This document shows positions 26,369 to 35,388 of a stretch of DNA of 64,000 bases, piece by piece (the first letter of the stretch is position 1; each line of letters starts with the position of its first letter). The position numbers and the translations under genes were made by a program. The notes below the pieces were generated by a model. That model did no database searches, was not told where the DNA came from, and worked only from the letters and a program-made list of their open reading frames with translations. Source of the stretch: Cytobacillus oceanisediminis (GTDB lineage: Bacteria; Bacillota; Bacilli; Bacillales; Cytobacillaceae); assembly GCF_003182355.1 (NCBI RefSeq), contig NZ_QGTW01000008.1, positions 1 to 64,000 of the forward strand, written 5' to 3'.

Positions 26369-28105
26369 TTAGAACAACTCCTTGCATTTTGTGTGAATTT
26401 CATGTGGCAAGAATGGATTTCCGTCGTATTTTAATAGCTTGTGAACTTTCTCAGCATGTCCGACGTTCATCTTCATGATATTTGCTAATTGCCCTGTAGC
26501 ATTATTTTCGACTACAGCGATTTTCTTAGCAGATTTCACAAGCGGCAATAACTCATCTGCAGGGAAAGGATGAATTAAGCGAACTTGCGCATGGTTAACT
26601 TTAACGCCATCTTTTTCCAATCGGCCCATTGCTTCTTCAATAGCGCCGCGAGTTGAGTTGAATCCTACGATTAACAAGTCTGCTTCTTCGTGAGGAGCAT
26701 TCTTGTGAACGGGTGTATCGAATTTGATGTTTTCAATTTTACGGAAACGCTTATCCATTTGCGCATTACGGTTAGCAGCTGATTCTGAAGGTTTTCCAGT
26801 CTCATCGTGCTCAACACCGGTAACATGGTGGATACCGTTCTTCATGCCAGGGATTACACGAGGAGAAACTCCATCTTCTGTAACTTCAAAGCGCTTGAAG
26901 TAGCCTTTGTTTTCAATTTCAGGAAGCTCTTCTGTTGCAAGCTTCCCGCGGCGGATTTCCACTTTGCTGAAATCAAGCGGCTCCACTGTTTGCTTTCCTA
27001 AAGAAAGCTGCAAGTCGGAAAGAACAATTACAGGGCACTGATATTCTTCAGCAAGGTTGAATGCTTCAGCAGTATCATAGAATGCTTCCTGAACAGTACT
27101 TGGCGCAAGAACGATTTTTGGAATCTCACCATGAGTACCATAAATCATTGCCATTAAGTCAGATTGTTCCTGTTTAGTTGGAAGTCCTGTTGAAGGGCCT
27201 CCACGCTGAGTATCAACAATGACAAGCGGAGTTTCGGTAATGCCTGAAAGGCCGATTGCTTCCATTTTTAGAGATAGACCGGGACCCGCAGATGCTGTAA
27301 GAGCACGAACTCCCGCATAGTTGGCACCGATTGCCATAGTAGCTGCAGCGATTTCGTCTTCTGTCTGGATAACAGATCCGCCAAGTGCTGGAAGCTTCTT
27401 AATCAAATATTCCATGATTTCGGATGCAGGTGTGATTGGGTAAGCTGCCATGAAGCGGCATCCTGCTGCAAGCGCGCCTAGAGCGATCGCATCGTTTCCG
27501 ATCATGAATAAGCGCTTCATGCCATCCGCTTTTTCAAGCTCCATTAATTCAGTATCATCACTAAGCTTTTCTTTCATAAAGTCAAAGCCAGCCTGAATTG
27601 CTTCCATATTCTTGTCCACAACCTGCTGTCCCTTGCGTCCAAAAATCTCTTGAACAACTTCTTCAAATACTTTAATATCTAAGTTTAGCACTGCACATGT
27701 TGCACCAACGGCAACCATGTTTTTCATCAGGGATGTTCCTAGCTCTGTTGCAATCTCTGTAAATGGAACCGCATACAAAGCTGCTTTCGTGTCTTCCGGC
27801 TGTTTAGGGTCAAACTTTGCATCTGCAATCATGATCCCTTTATCATGAAGTTCTTTGTAATTTAAATCAATTGTTTCCTGGTCAAAAGCTACCAGAATAT
27901 CTAAATCGTCCGAAATTGAGCGAATTTGTGACGTGCTAACGCGAATCTTATTATTCGTGTGCCCGCCCTTAATACGTGATGAAAAGTGGCGGTAACCGTA
28001 CAGGTAGTAGCCTAAACGATTTAATGCAATGGAGAAAATTTCCCCGGTACTCTCAATACCTTCCCCTTGCTGTCCTCCAACTTTCCATGAAAGTTGATTG
28101 ATCAT
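26369..28105 (-). CDS. korA: 2-oxoacid:ferredoxin oxidoreductase, fused gamma-alpha subunit
   Basis: In this 578-residue protein the gamma domain (about 1-190, starting 'WKVGGQQGEGIESTGEIF') is fused to the alpha pyrimidine-binding domain (about 195-400, 'FMIGNDAIALGALAAGCR', 'AYPITPASEIMEYL'). A C-terminal domain II follows ('EADLLIVGFNSTRGAIEEA'). The fusion is typical of this two-subunit KorAB type. It is the first gene of a korAB operon. The ~300-nt upstream gap (28106-28405) holds its leader; a partial cre-like box is present near 28235-28250 but is weak. Confidence 0.92.
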   Translation of the reverse strand: MINQLSWKVGGQQGEGIESTGEIFSIALNRLGYYLYGYRHFSSRIKGGHTNNKIRVSTSQIRSISDDLDILVAFDQETIDLNYKELHDKGIMIADAKFDPKQPEDTKAALYAVPFTEIATELGTSLMKNMVAVGATCAVLNLDIKVFEEVVQEIFGRKGQQVVDKNMEAIQAGFDFMKEKLSDDTELMELEKADGMKRLFMIGNDAIALGALAAGCRFMAAYPITPASEIMEYLIKKLPALGGSVIQTEDEIAAATMAIGANYAGVRALTASAGPGLSLKMEAIGLSGITETPLVIVDTQRGGPSTGLPTKQEQSDLMAMIYGTHGEIPKIVLAPSTVQEAFYDTAEAFNLAEEYQCPVIVLSDLQLSLGKQTVEPLDFSKVEIRRGKLATEELPEIENKGYFKRFEVTEDGVSPRVIPGMKNGIHHVTGVEHDETGKPSESAANRNAQMDKRFRKIENIKFDTPVHKNAPHEEADLLIVGFNSTRGAIEEAMGRLEKDGVKVNHAQVRLIHPFPADELLPLVKSAKKIAVVENNATGQLANIMKMNVGHAEKVHKLLKYDGNPFLPHEIHTKCKELF

Positions 28106-28405
28106 GTCTTACACCCCTTTAGTTACGTTAAGAAATTATGTAAAAACGTTTCATTAATATAAGTGTAGTACTTGTCCAGTCCTCCTGATGGTTTAACCCT
28201 TATGTTTCGGCTATTTTTTGGAAGATGAATGGGTACTAAACGCTTTCAATTCTAGACCTATGTGTCTAAAAAAGCAACCCTTTCTGAATATTTATTGGCT
28301 AAAAGATGAATATTTTTTTATTTTTTGAAAAATGATAAATAGATTGATTTTTTTCAGGCTGGACTGGCATCTGCAAACCCTTGTAATACTGTTTTTTTAA
28401 TATTA

Positions 28406-29329
28406 TCACCTTGGAAACCTGTTATAAAAATTCCGAAATAAAAACTTTTCAGCCTGTATATCAGTATAGTATTTTATGAGTTCGTTCATCAGGCAATCGT
28501 ATTTTCTTGCATTCTCCAACCCTAGCACCCGCCCATCTGTACCGTCAAAATCAGAACCGAAGCCAACGTGGTCCTCTCCCCCAAGTGAACACACTTGTTC
28601 AAGGTGCCTTAATATATCTGTAATCGTTGCAGTTTGTTTGCCTGATAAAAATTCGGTCACAAATGTGATCCCCATGACACTATCTCTTTCAATCAGCGCT
28701 TCAATTTGCTCATTACTTAAATTTCGGGGATGCGGACAAAGCGAATAGCAGTTCGAATGGGATGCAAAAGGAAAATCTCCCCATTCCATCACATCCCAGA
28801 ATCCCCGCTCAGAAAGATGCGATACATCACACCAAGCTTCAGCAGCATTTAATACAGATACCACTTGCTTGCCAAAAGAGGACAATCCGGCTCCCCTTTC
28901 CTCCAAAACGCCGTCCGCTGCACAGTTTCCGTAATTCCAAGTCAAGCCCACTGATGAAACGCCCAGCCTGAGAAGAGTTTTCAACTTAAGAAGATCACAC
29001 CCGACCGCGTCACACCCCTCCAATGTCAGTATAGCTCCTATCTCATCATCCTTTAACCGGTCAATATCCTGGCGGCTGGAAATAAGCTTTACTTGCGGAT
29101 AAGCTTTAAGCACTTTTTCGTAAAATAAATCGACCATATACAAAGCAGCGTTGAATTTCATTTCAGGATGGACAGACTCCGGAACATATATGGCAAAGCA
29201 CTGAACCTTTAGCTGCGAACCCTGCAGCCCTTCAAGATTTACCTGCAGCTTGCCTGAATCCTTAAAATCTATCTCCCTATCCATAAACATTTTATAAAGG
29301 ACATCACAATGCGCATCAAAAATTTTCAT
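28406..29329 (-). CDS. Membrane dipeptidase-like M19 peptidase
   Basis: This 307-residue metallo-dipeptidase belongs to the renal dipeptidase family (M19). Metal-binding motifs are visible: 'FDAHCDVLYKMF' at the N-terminus (His-x-Asp), 'LEGCDAVGCD', 'DVSHLSERGFWDV', 'FASHSNC' and 'GFGSDFDGTDG'. It has no signal peptide, so it is probably cytoplasmic. It may cleave dipeptides, including D-amino-acid-containing ones. It is a single gene between korA and spoVS; a family A repeat lies just upstream. Confidence 0.88.
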   Translation of the reverse strand: MKIFDAHCDVLYKMFMDREIDFKDSGKLQVNLEGLQGSQLKVQCFAIYVPESVHPEMKFNAALYMVDLFYEKVLKAYPQVKLISSRQDIDRLKDDEIGAILTLEGCDAVGCDLLKLKTLLRLGVSSVGLTWNYGNCAADGVLEERGAGLSSFGKQVVSVLNAAEAWCDVSHLSERGFWDVMEWGDFPFASHSNCYSLCPHPRNLSNEQIEALIERDSVMGITFVTEFLSGKQTATITDILRHLEQVCSLGGEDHVGFGSDFDGTDGRVLGLENARKYDCLMNELIKYYTDIQAEKFLFRNFYNRFPR

Positions 29330-29421
29330 TATCTGTCTTCCTTTCCTTTTTTCTCAAAAGCCTTATCTTATTAAAAGGCTCTTTTCGTATATATTGTTGT
29401 TTTTGAACTATAAAGCTTGCC

Positions 29422-29606
29422 CGTTGATTTCCGCTCCAGTCACTTGCTTTCCGCGGGGAACGGGAGCCTCCTCGGCGTTTCACGCCTGCGGGGTCTCCCG
29501 CTCCCTCTCTTCCCGCAGGACATTGAATAATCATCCTTGACTAAACACCGCACGAAGAAAATGCGGATGCATTTTCGAGGATCAAGTGCCTTCCACTCCA
29601 ATCAAC
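29422..29606. repeat. Family A dispersed repeat, copy 4
   Basis: It runs GTTGATTTCCGCTCCAG ... CCACTCCAATCAAC. It contains TTCCGCGGGG / CCCGCAGG arms, the CGCCTGCGGGGTCTCCC block and the perfect hairpin GAAAATGC-ggat-GCATTTTC. A 72-codon minus frame in it is spurious. Confidence 0.85.
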
Positions 29607-29664
29607 TCAGTAATTAAAACTAGTTTGTAAGCAACATACTTTGCGAAAACAGCCGATTAAAAAA

Positions 29665-29699
29665 AGAACCTGTTTGCCTATGCTGCAAACAGGTTTTAT
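29665..29699 (-). terminator. Terminator after spoVS
   Basis: The minus strand reads AACCTGTTTGC-agcata-GGCAAACAGGTT followed by CTTTTTTT; an 11-bp stem. Confidence 0.85.
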
Positions 29700-29774
29700 T
29701 GTATTTGCCTGAATTTATACAATGTGATCTTATGCATATGACAATGGATGGCTCCTAATTTTACAGCCTTTTGG

Positions 29775-30035
29775 CTACCGTGGCTCCACAATCAGTTTGA
29801 TTGCTGTCCGCTCTTCACCGTCAATCAGAATATCCGTGAATGCCGGGATACAAATTAAATCCACTCCGCTAGGCGCTACGAATCCTCTTGCGATCGCTAC
29901 TGCCTTAACAGCCTGGTTCAATGCACCCGCACCAATTGCCTGGATTTCTGCACTTCCTCTTTCGCGAAGAACCCCAGCAAGCGCACCAGCTACAGAATTA
30001 GGATTAGATTTTGCTGAAACTTTTAATATTTCCAT
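29775..30035 (-). CDS. spoVS: Stage V sporulation protein S
   Basis: This 86-residue Alba-fold-like protein is needed for normal spore coat and core development in B. subtilis. The sequence 'MEILKVSAKSNPNSVAGAL' through 'ISFTDILIDGEERTAIKL'-type C-terminus is nearly invariant in the family. It starts at ATG after GAGGAGGAGCTAGGA. A sigma-H-like promoter lies about 175 nt upstream (30212-30241), matching the sigma-H control known in B. subtilis. Confidence 0.96.
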   Translation of the reverse strand: MEILKVSAKSNPNSVAGALAGVLRERGSAEIQAIGAGALNQAVKAVAIARGFVAPSGVDLICIPAFTDILIDGEERTAIKLIVEPR

Positions 30036-30211
30036 TCCTAGCTCCTCCTCGTTTTACCCCTCCTGCATGCCCTGTTCAAAGCGCTGGCTGCCCATCAATT
30101 AGGCTAAAAGCCTTACCTTAAGGGCTCGCCCTTTAATCTTTCTATTCGGGCTTACACACGATTGCTTTGATGGAATTTAGCATCAGGTATATATATCATT
30201 CCATTGCTACT

Positions 30212-30241
30212 ATATTCAGTATTGAAAACACATATTCCGGC
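30212..30241 (-). promoter_or_regulatory. Candidate sigma-H promoter of spoVS
   Basis: On the minus strand GCCGGAATA (-35, consensus RNAGGAWWW, one mismatch) is followed after 12 bp by ACTGAATAT (-10, consensus RNNGAATWW, exact). The remaining gap (30242-30700) has no gene, only a short TGAACCACTT-type repeat. Confidence 0.6.
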
Positions 30242-30564
30242 TTGGACAAAAAAAGCAAACATTCAGCCTTATTTTATTTATTTGGGGTGGGATTTCAGCG
30301 GTGATTTATCGGCGAAAAAGTGCAGATGTTCAATATAATGAAAAAAAGGTTTAAATAATTCCTGGAACATGCTAGGTAAACTCTAAATCCGGCAAGTTCA
30401 TGCTGAATAAACCTACTTGCAGCCCATATAAGCTTTAATCCTAGAAAATCAAGAAATCAAATTTTCAAGCTGTTTTTTTAATCTTTTTTGCCCTTTCAGG
30501 ATATTAGCCTTGTATCGCGGGTCTTTAACAGTCTTTTGAATCTGCCTTCCATGATTTTTACATT

Positions 30565-30685
30565 ACTTTTACCCGCATTCGTTCACTTTTTAAATTTATG
30601 AACCACTTCAGCATTTTACGTTCAACTTTTAGTTTGCATGAACCACTTTTGCACTTTTTTGCACCACTTCCCATTCTGACCGCCT
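30565..30685. repeat. Short degenerate repeat of TGAACCACTT units
   Basis: TGAACCACTT occurs at about 30599 and 30638, with related GTTCACTTTT, GTTCAACTTT and GCACCACTTC variants in the same 120 bp. It is an AT-rich intergenic tract without coding potential. Confidence 0.4.
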
Positions 30686-30702
30686 TTCAGGAAGTCAATA
30701 TA

Positions 30703-30738
30703 AAAACTGCACCCGGAAGGAATCCGAATGCAGTTATT
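30703..30738 (-). terminator. Terminator after ymdB
   Basis: The minus strand reads AACTGCATTCGGATTCCTT then CCGGGTGCAGTTTTTA: stem AACTGCA/TGCAGTT with inner CGG/CCG. Confidence 0.8.
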
Positions 30739-30740
30739 TT

Positions 30741-31538
30741 TTAAGAATAAAAAGGATGGTCATCATTGATTAAAATTCGGTTGATTTTTTTGGCCAATCC
30801 TGTTTTTGGGTTCAGTTCAATGATAGCTGCGCTTAGTTGTGTCCTGCCTTCTTTAGGAACTTCAAAGCGGACCGGCAGTCCGGTTAAAAATCTTTTGATC
30901 ACAGCCTCTTTTTCAACACCCAGAATGCCATCATATGGTCCTGTCATGCCTACATCAGACATAAAGGCTGTCCCGCCAGGCAAAATACGGTTATCTGCTG
31001 TCTGTACATGTGTGTGCGTTCCAATCACGGCAGACACTTTTCCGTCCAAGTACCAGCCCATTGCCTGCTTTTCACTGGTTGCTTCCGCATGGAAATCAAC
31101 AAATATATATGGAGTTCTTTCCCGGGCTTCTTTAATTAAATCATCTGCTTTCTGGAACGGGCAATCACTTGTATTCATAAACGTTCTGCCCTGCAAACTG
31201 ATGACCGCCACTTCTTCTGCGTTAAATTTTAAGAATACCATGCCCTTTCCAGGGTTATTAGCAGGAAAATTGGCCGGTCGCACCATATATTTGGCTCGGT
31301 CAATAAATTCGAAGATCTCCTTGTTATCCCATGTGTGATTTCCGAGTGTGACAGCTTGTGCGCCTGCCTCCAAAAAACCGCGATAAATTTTTTCGGTGAT
31401 CCCTTTTCCGCCTGCGGCGTTTTCCCCGTTAATAATGGTGATTTGCGGACGGTATTTCTCTTTAAGTTTAGGGACATATTCACGTATCATATCGCGCCCC
31501 TGGGAGCCTACTACATCTCCGACAAACAAAATATTCAT
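30741..31538 (-). CDS. ymdB: 2',3'-cyclic-nucleotide phosphodiesterase YmdB
   Basis: This 265-residue metallophosphoesterase controls the motility/biofilm decision in B. subtilis and hydrolyses cyclic nucleotides. Metal motifs are visible: 'FVGDVVGSQG' (D8), 'NGENAAGG', 'LGNHTWDN' and 'IGTHTHVQT'. The start at 31536-31538 (MNILFVGD) follows GAAAGGGAAATGAT. The frame is open for 193 more codons upstream, but that part lies across the rny terminator and inside rny and is not coding. It is directly downstream of rny, as in B. subtilis. Confidence 0.94.
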   Translation of the reverse strand: MNILFVGDVVGSQGRDMIREYVPKLKEKYRPQITIINGENAAGGKGITEKIYRGFLEAGAQAVTLGNHTWDNKEIFEFIDRAKYMVRPANFPANNPGKGMVFLKFNAEEVAVISLQGRTFMNTSDCPFQKADDLIKEARERTPYIFVDFHAEATSEKQAMGWYLDGKVSAVIGTHTHVQTADNRILPGGTAFMSDVGMTGPYDGILGVEKEAVIKRFLTGLPVRFEVPKEGRTQLSAAIIELNPKTGLAKKINRILINDDHPFYS

Positions 31539-31675
31539 ATCATTTCCCTTTCTGCTTTTCCGACTATAATAATTTATGTATGATAGGCCTGCCATTTGCA
31601 TGCTCTTATTTCGCTTTCTTATAAGTGTAACACAGATTACTCCCGCATTATGCACTACAGCCCCATAAAAAGAAA

Positions 31676-31703
31676 TAAAGCGATGCATGTGCATCGCTTT
31701 ATT
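31676..31703 (-). terminator. Terminator after rny
   Basis: The minus strand reads AAAGCGATGCACATGCATCGCTTT followed by ATTTCTTTTT; the stem begins at the rny stop codon itself. Confidence 0.75.
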
Positions 31704-33264
31704 TTGCATATTCAACGGCCCTTGTTTCACGGATAACCGTGACTTTAATATGACCTGGATAATCAAGCTCTTCTTCAATCTTCTTACGGATATCCCTAGC
31801 CAAACGATGCGCTTCAAGGTCATCAATTTGTTCGGGTTTAACCATAATGCGAATTTCGCGTCCAGCTTGGATGGCAAATGATTTTTCAACGCCCTCGTAA
31901 GATTCGGAAATCTCTTCAAGCTTTTCAAGACGGCGAATATAGTTTTCAAGTGTCTCTCTTCTTGCTCCTGGTCTTGCTGCTGATAAAGCATCAGCTGCAG
32001 CGACAAGTACCGCAATGATCGATGTCGGCTCTGTGTCGCCATGGTGGGAAGCGATACTGTTGATGACAACAGGATGCTCCTTGTACTTGGTAGCAAGTTC
32101 CACACCGATTTCAACATGGCTTCCTTCTACTTCATGGTCAATCGCCTTACCGATATCATGAAGCAAGCCTGCACGGCGAGCCAATGTTTCGTCCTGTCCC
32201 AATTCCGCAGCCAGCAAACCTGAAAGCTGTGCCACTTCCATTGAATGCTTTAACACATTCTGGCCATAGCTTGTACGGAATTTCAAACGGCCAAGAATTT
32301 TGATCAAATCTGGATGGAGACCGTGAACGCCAACTTCAAAAGTTGTTTGTTCACCAATTTCACGGATGTGCTCATCCACTTCACGGCGGGCTTTATCAAC
32401 CATTTCCTCAATCCGTGCCGGATGGATGCGTCCGTCCTGAACCAGTTTGTCTAAAGCTAAGCGTGCTGTCTCACGGCGAATCGGATCAAAACCGGATAAA
32501 ATAACTGCTTCCGGTGTATCATCGATAATGAGATCAATTCCAGTCAGAGTTTCGAGAGTCCGGATATTACGGCCCTCACGGCCAATAATGCGTCCTTTCA
32601 TCTCATCATTTGGCAGGTTGACAACTGAAACCGTTGTTTCTGCAACATGGTCAGCTGCGCATCTTTGGATAGCCAGTGACAAGATTTCTTTCGCTTTCTT
32701 ATCTGCGTCCTCTTTTGCTCTAATCTCGCTCTCTTTTACCATAATGGCGACATCGTGAGCCACTTCCTGCTCCGTGCGCTCTAAAATGATGGACTTTGCC
32801 TCTTCACGAGTTAAGCCTGAGATGCGTTCCAGCTCAGCTTGTTGTTCTTTAACCATCTCGTCCACTTTGCTTTCCATCTCTTCAATATGCTGTTGTCTTT
32901 TGCTAAGAGAATCGTCCCTCTTTTCTAAAAGTGCTTCACGTTTATCTAACGTTTCATCTTTGCGATCAAGGTTCTCTTCTTTTTGCATTAAACGATTTTC
33001 TTGTTTTTGCAGTTCATTTCTTCGATCACGAATTTCACTTTCCGCATCTGTGCGAAGCTTGTGAATTTCATCCTTCGCTTCAAGCAGAGCCTCTTTCTTA
33101 GAAGCCTCTGCCTCCCGCTTTGCGTCTTCTAAAATCTGCTCAGCAGCATCTTTAGCTCCTGCGATTTTAGCTTCAGCAATGGATTTGCGAACAAAATAGC
33201 CAACAAAAGCACCGACGATTAGGCCAAGCAAAATGGAGATGATTGCTGTTAAAAGATCCATCAT
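31699..33264 (-). CDS. rny: Ribonuclease Y
   Basis: This 521-residue membrane-anchored endoribonuclease initiates mRNA decay. It has an N-terminal transmembrane helix (about 4-24), a long coiled coil (about 30-190, rich in [15 protein letters not shown]-type heptads), a KH domain with '[16 protein letters not shown]', and an HD domain with '[18 protein letters not shown]'. The C-terminus '[12 protein letters not shown]' is family-typical. GAGGAGGTGA precedes two adjacent ATGs; the second (33261) gives 520 residues, the B. subtilis length. RicA (23207-23632) is a specificity partner. Upstream gap 33265-34060 holds only repeats and the recA terminator. Confidence 0.96.
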   Translation of the reverse strand: MMDLLTAIISILLGLIVGAFVGYFVRKSIAEAKIAGAKDAAEQILEDAKREAEASKKEALLEAKDEIHKLRTDAESEIRDRRNELQKQENRLMQKEENLDRKDETLDKREALLEKRDDSLSKRQQHIEEMESKVDEMVKEQQAELERISGLTREEAKSIILERTEQEVAHDVAIMVKESEIRAKEDADKKAKEILSLAIQRCAADHVAETTVSVVNLPNDEMKGRIIGREGRNIRTLETLTGIDLIIDDTPEAVILSGFDPIRRETARLALDKLVQDGRIHPARIEEMVDKARREVDEHIREIGEQTTFEVGVHGLHPDLIKILGRLKFRTSYGQNVLKHSMEVAQLSGLLAAELGQDETLARRAGLLHDIGKAIDHEVEGSHVEIGVELATKYKEHPVVINSIASHHGDTEPTSIIAVLVAAADALSAARPGARRETLENYIRRLEKLEEISESYEGVEKSFAIQAGREIRIMVKPEQIDDLEAHRLARDIRKKIEEELDYPGHIKVTVIRETRAVEYAK

Positions 33265-33384
33265 TTCACCTCCTCTTGCTATGAACTTGTTTGTGTTACG
33301 TTTTTTAAAGTGTCGGCATGTACATTGTCCAATTCAATATACAGCACTAAGGCTTTTAAACGTTTCAATCTTAATAAAGCATTG

Positions 33385-33495
33385 GGCTTCCCTATCGGCG
33401 GCAAGCATAAATTTTCCACTCCCATAAACGCATGGCCTACAAGAGCGATTAGCTTATGAACTTAAGCCGATGGAGCCTGGAGCCAGACATATGCC
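33385..33495. repeat. Family B dispersed repeat, degraded copy B4
   Basis: 'GATTAGCTTATGAACTTAAG' and 'CCGATGGAGCCTGGAGCC' match the 3' part of copy B3 (7307-7498); the 5' part is eroded. Confidence 0.5.
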
Positions 33496-33672
33496 TAACT
33501 CAAAAAAATAATTCCTTACATATAAAATGTAAAATATACATGTTTAATTGTAAAGCTGTGGAATTTTATTGTCAAGGGGTTGTCCCAAGGGCTTTTCTTA
33601 ATATTTCGACTGGTTTGAACTCTTCATCTTTGCAGGAATTTTGTTTATAAAAATGCTTTGTTGACTTTGCCT

Positions 33673-33830
33673 GCTGATTCCCTCTCAAGAAGCTCAGCAA
33701 ACCGCGGGCGGTCCGGGAGACTCCTAGGCGCAAGCACGCCTGCGGGGTCTCCCCTTGACCCGCTCTCACGCTGAAGTTTCTTGCCTTCCGCTCAAATCCG
33801 CAGAGTGCAAAAGCAACAATGAGCCTTAAC
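33673..33830. repeat. Family A dispersed repeat, copy 5
   Basis: It starts GCTGATTCCCTCTCAAG, includes the GCACGCCTGCGGGGTCTCCCC block and ends with GTGCAAAAGCAACAATGAGC instead of the usual AATCAAC end. Copy 2 shares this alternative end. Confidence 0.65.
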
Positions 33831-33848
33831 AAACTTATAAAAAAAGCA

Positions 33849-33882
33849 AAGCCGTCCTTTGGTTGGCTTTGCTTTCCTCTTA
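33849..33882 (-). terminator. Probable recA terminator
   Basis: The minus strand reads AAAGCAAAGCC-aaccaaaggac-GGCTTTGCTTTTTTT. It lies about 180 nt past the recA stop because a family B repeat intervenes. Confidence 0.75.
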
Positions 33883-33908
33883 ATAATCATTATCAAATAT
33901 AACGATGT

Positions 33909-34052
33909 AGATAGCTTTGTGGACGAGTTGTCTGCATCTAGCTCCAGCGCCTAGCCCCTAGGGTCATAAGCCAAATCATTTCAGAAACCATGATTTCCTG
34001 CGTGATTCGCCTTATGCCTGTCGGGGCTGATCAAGGCCGTCCGCTTTTGGTT
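33909..34052. repeat. Family B dispersed repeat, copy B1
   Basis: It contains CTAGCTCCAGCGCCTAGCC, GGTCATAAGCCAAATC, CGCCTTATGCCTGTCGGGG and GGCCGTCCGCTTTT. It sits between recA and its terminator. Confidence 0.65.
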
Positions 34053-34060
34053 TTGCTGTA

Positions 34061-35101
34061 TTAATCGATTAGCTCGAATTCTTCTTGTCCTTCGTCGCCG
34101 CTGATCACTTTTTCCTCATCCAGGCCATAGTGCTCACGGATTTGCTTCTGAATAGTCAGGCGGATATCCGGATTTTCCTTCAGGAATACCTTGGCATTTT
34201 CACGGCCCTGGCCTAAACGCTCTTCATTGTATGAATACCATGAACCGCTCTTTTGGACAATATCCAGTTCTGAACCGAGGTCAATGGTCTCGCCTTCCTT
34301 GGAAATTCCTTCTCCATACATAATATCCACTTCAGCTACACGGAATGGAGGAGCAACTTTGTTTTTGACCACTTTAATTTTCGTCTTGTTTCCAACCATT
34401 TCATTGCCTTGCTTTAGTGTTTCAGCACGGCGCACTTCAAGGCGGATAGTAGAATAGAATTTCAATGCGCGTCCACCAGGAGTCGTTTCAGGGTTTCCAA
34501 ACATAACTCCTACTTTTTCACGGATCTGGTTAATGAAAATCGCAATTGTTTTAGACTTGTTGATGGCACCTGATAGTTTGCGAAGCGCCTGGGACATTAA
34601 ACGAGCCTGCAAACCTACGTGGGAGTCGCCCATTTCCCCTTCAATTTCAGCCTTGGGCACAAGGGCTGCAACAGAGTCAATTACAAGAATATCAATAGCG
34701 CCGCTTCGTACAAGCGCTTCTGCAATTTCAAGAGCCTGCTCGCCTGTATCCGGCTGGGAAAGAAGAAGCTCATCAATATTTACACCAAGCTTTTGTGCAT
34801 AAACAGGGTCCAAAGCATGCTCAGCATCGATAAACGCTGCTTGTCCGCCGCCAGCCTGAACCTCTGCGATAGCATGAAGGGCTACAGTTGTTTTACCTGA
34901 ACTTTCAGGTCCATAGATTTCAATAATACGGCCTCTTGGATAGCCGCCTACCCCAAGAGCTGCATCAAGTGCCAGGGATCCACTTGGAATAGTAGAAACC
35001 TTGCGGTCAGTTTGTTCTCCGAGCTTCATGATAGAACCTTTACCAAATTGCTTTTCTATTTGTTTTAACGCCATTTCAAGGGCTGCTTGACGATCACTCA
35101 C
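34061..35101 (-). CDS. recA: Recombinase RecA
   Basis: This 346-residue RecA catalyses strand exchange and activates LexA self-cleavage. Walker A is GPESSGKT (about 64-71), Walker B '[13 protein letters not shown]', and the L1/L2 loops around '[16 protein letters not shown]' and '[20 protein letters not shown]' are intact. The C-terminal tail is acidic ([18 protein letters not shown]). The start is GTG (35099-35101) after AGGAGGAACTATTA. The promoter and SOS box are at 35177-35228 and a hairpin occupies the leader. Confidence 0.98.
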   Translation of the reverse strand: MSDRQAALEMALKQIEKQFGKGSIMKLGEQTDRKVSTIPSGSLALDAALGVGGYPRGRIIEIYGPESSGKTTVALHAIAEVQAGGGQAAFIDAEHALDPVYAQKLGVNIDELLLSQPDTGEQALEIAEALVRSGAIDILVIDSVAALVPKAEIEGEMGDSHVGLQARLMSQALRKLSGAINKSKTIAIFINQIREKVGVMFGNPETTPGGRALKFYSTIRLEVRRAETLKQGNEMVGNKTKIKVVKNKVAPPFRVAEVDIMYGEGISKEGETIDLGSELDIVQKSGSWYSYNEERLGQGRENAKVFLKENPDIRLTIQKQIREHYGLDEEKVISGDEGQEEFELID

Positions 35102-35122
35102 TAATAGTTCCTCCTTTTATAT

Positions 35123-35157
35123 AGACGAATCTATCTTTTGCTTAGATTCGTTTGTCT
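35123..35157 (-). promoter_or_regulatory. Hairpin in the recA leader next to the ribosome site
   Basis: The minus-strand RNA has ACGAATCTA-agcaaaaga-TAGATTCGT, extended by AGAC/GTCT with a small bulge, ending seven bases before AGGAGG. It could shield the 5' end or modulate translation. Confidence 0.5.
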
Positions 35158-35176
35158 CATCTCAAAACCTATCTCT

Positions 35177-35228
35177 ACTATAAACCTTTTTAAACCATTT
35201 GTCGAGCAAAAAGTCGAACATCCATTCG
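35177..35228 (-). promoter_or_regulatory. recA promoter with LexA (SOS) box
   Basis: -35 TCGACA (35200-35205) and -10 TATAGT (35177-35182) have a 17-bp spacer. The SOS box at 35215-35228 (CGAACATCCATTCG on the plus strand) matches CGAACRNRYGTTYG at 12 of 14 positions, 10 bp upstream of the -35. Confidence 0.85.
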
Positions 35229-35352
35229 ATTTTTTTAAGGCGCATTTCCCATGTGAAAATAGCAAAATCTTTTAGAGAAAATCGAATTTTTGAGTTCAAA
35301 ATAAAGCCAAATATAGAATTTCCCAAAGAAATCTGTCTATATTTTTTGCTAT

Positions 35353-35388
35353 TAAAAAATCAGAACGCCTTCTCAGGCACTCTGATCT
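35353..35388 (-). terminator. Terminator overlapping the cinA stop codon
   Basis: The minus strand reads ATCAGAGTGCCTGAGAAGG then CGTTCTGATTTTTTAA; the TGA stop of cinA is in the apical part of the stem. Confidence 0.75.

Noticed and set aside
29316-29534. 72-codon minus frame
   Set aside because: It is a GC-rich frame made by family A repeat sequence and the dipeptidase leader.
31539-32117. Open frame extending ymdB upstream by 193 codons
   Set aside because: It lies across the rny terminator and antisense-frame within rny coding sequence; MNILFVGD has its own ribosome site and homologues start there.
33572-33832. 86-codon minus frame
   Set aside because: It lies almost entirely in family A copy 5; Arg/Gly-rich composition is typical of the repeat and not of a gene.
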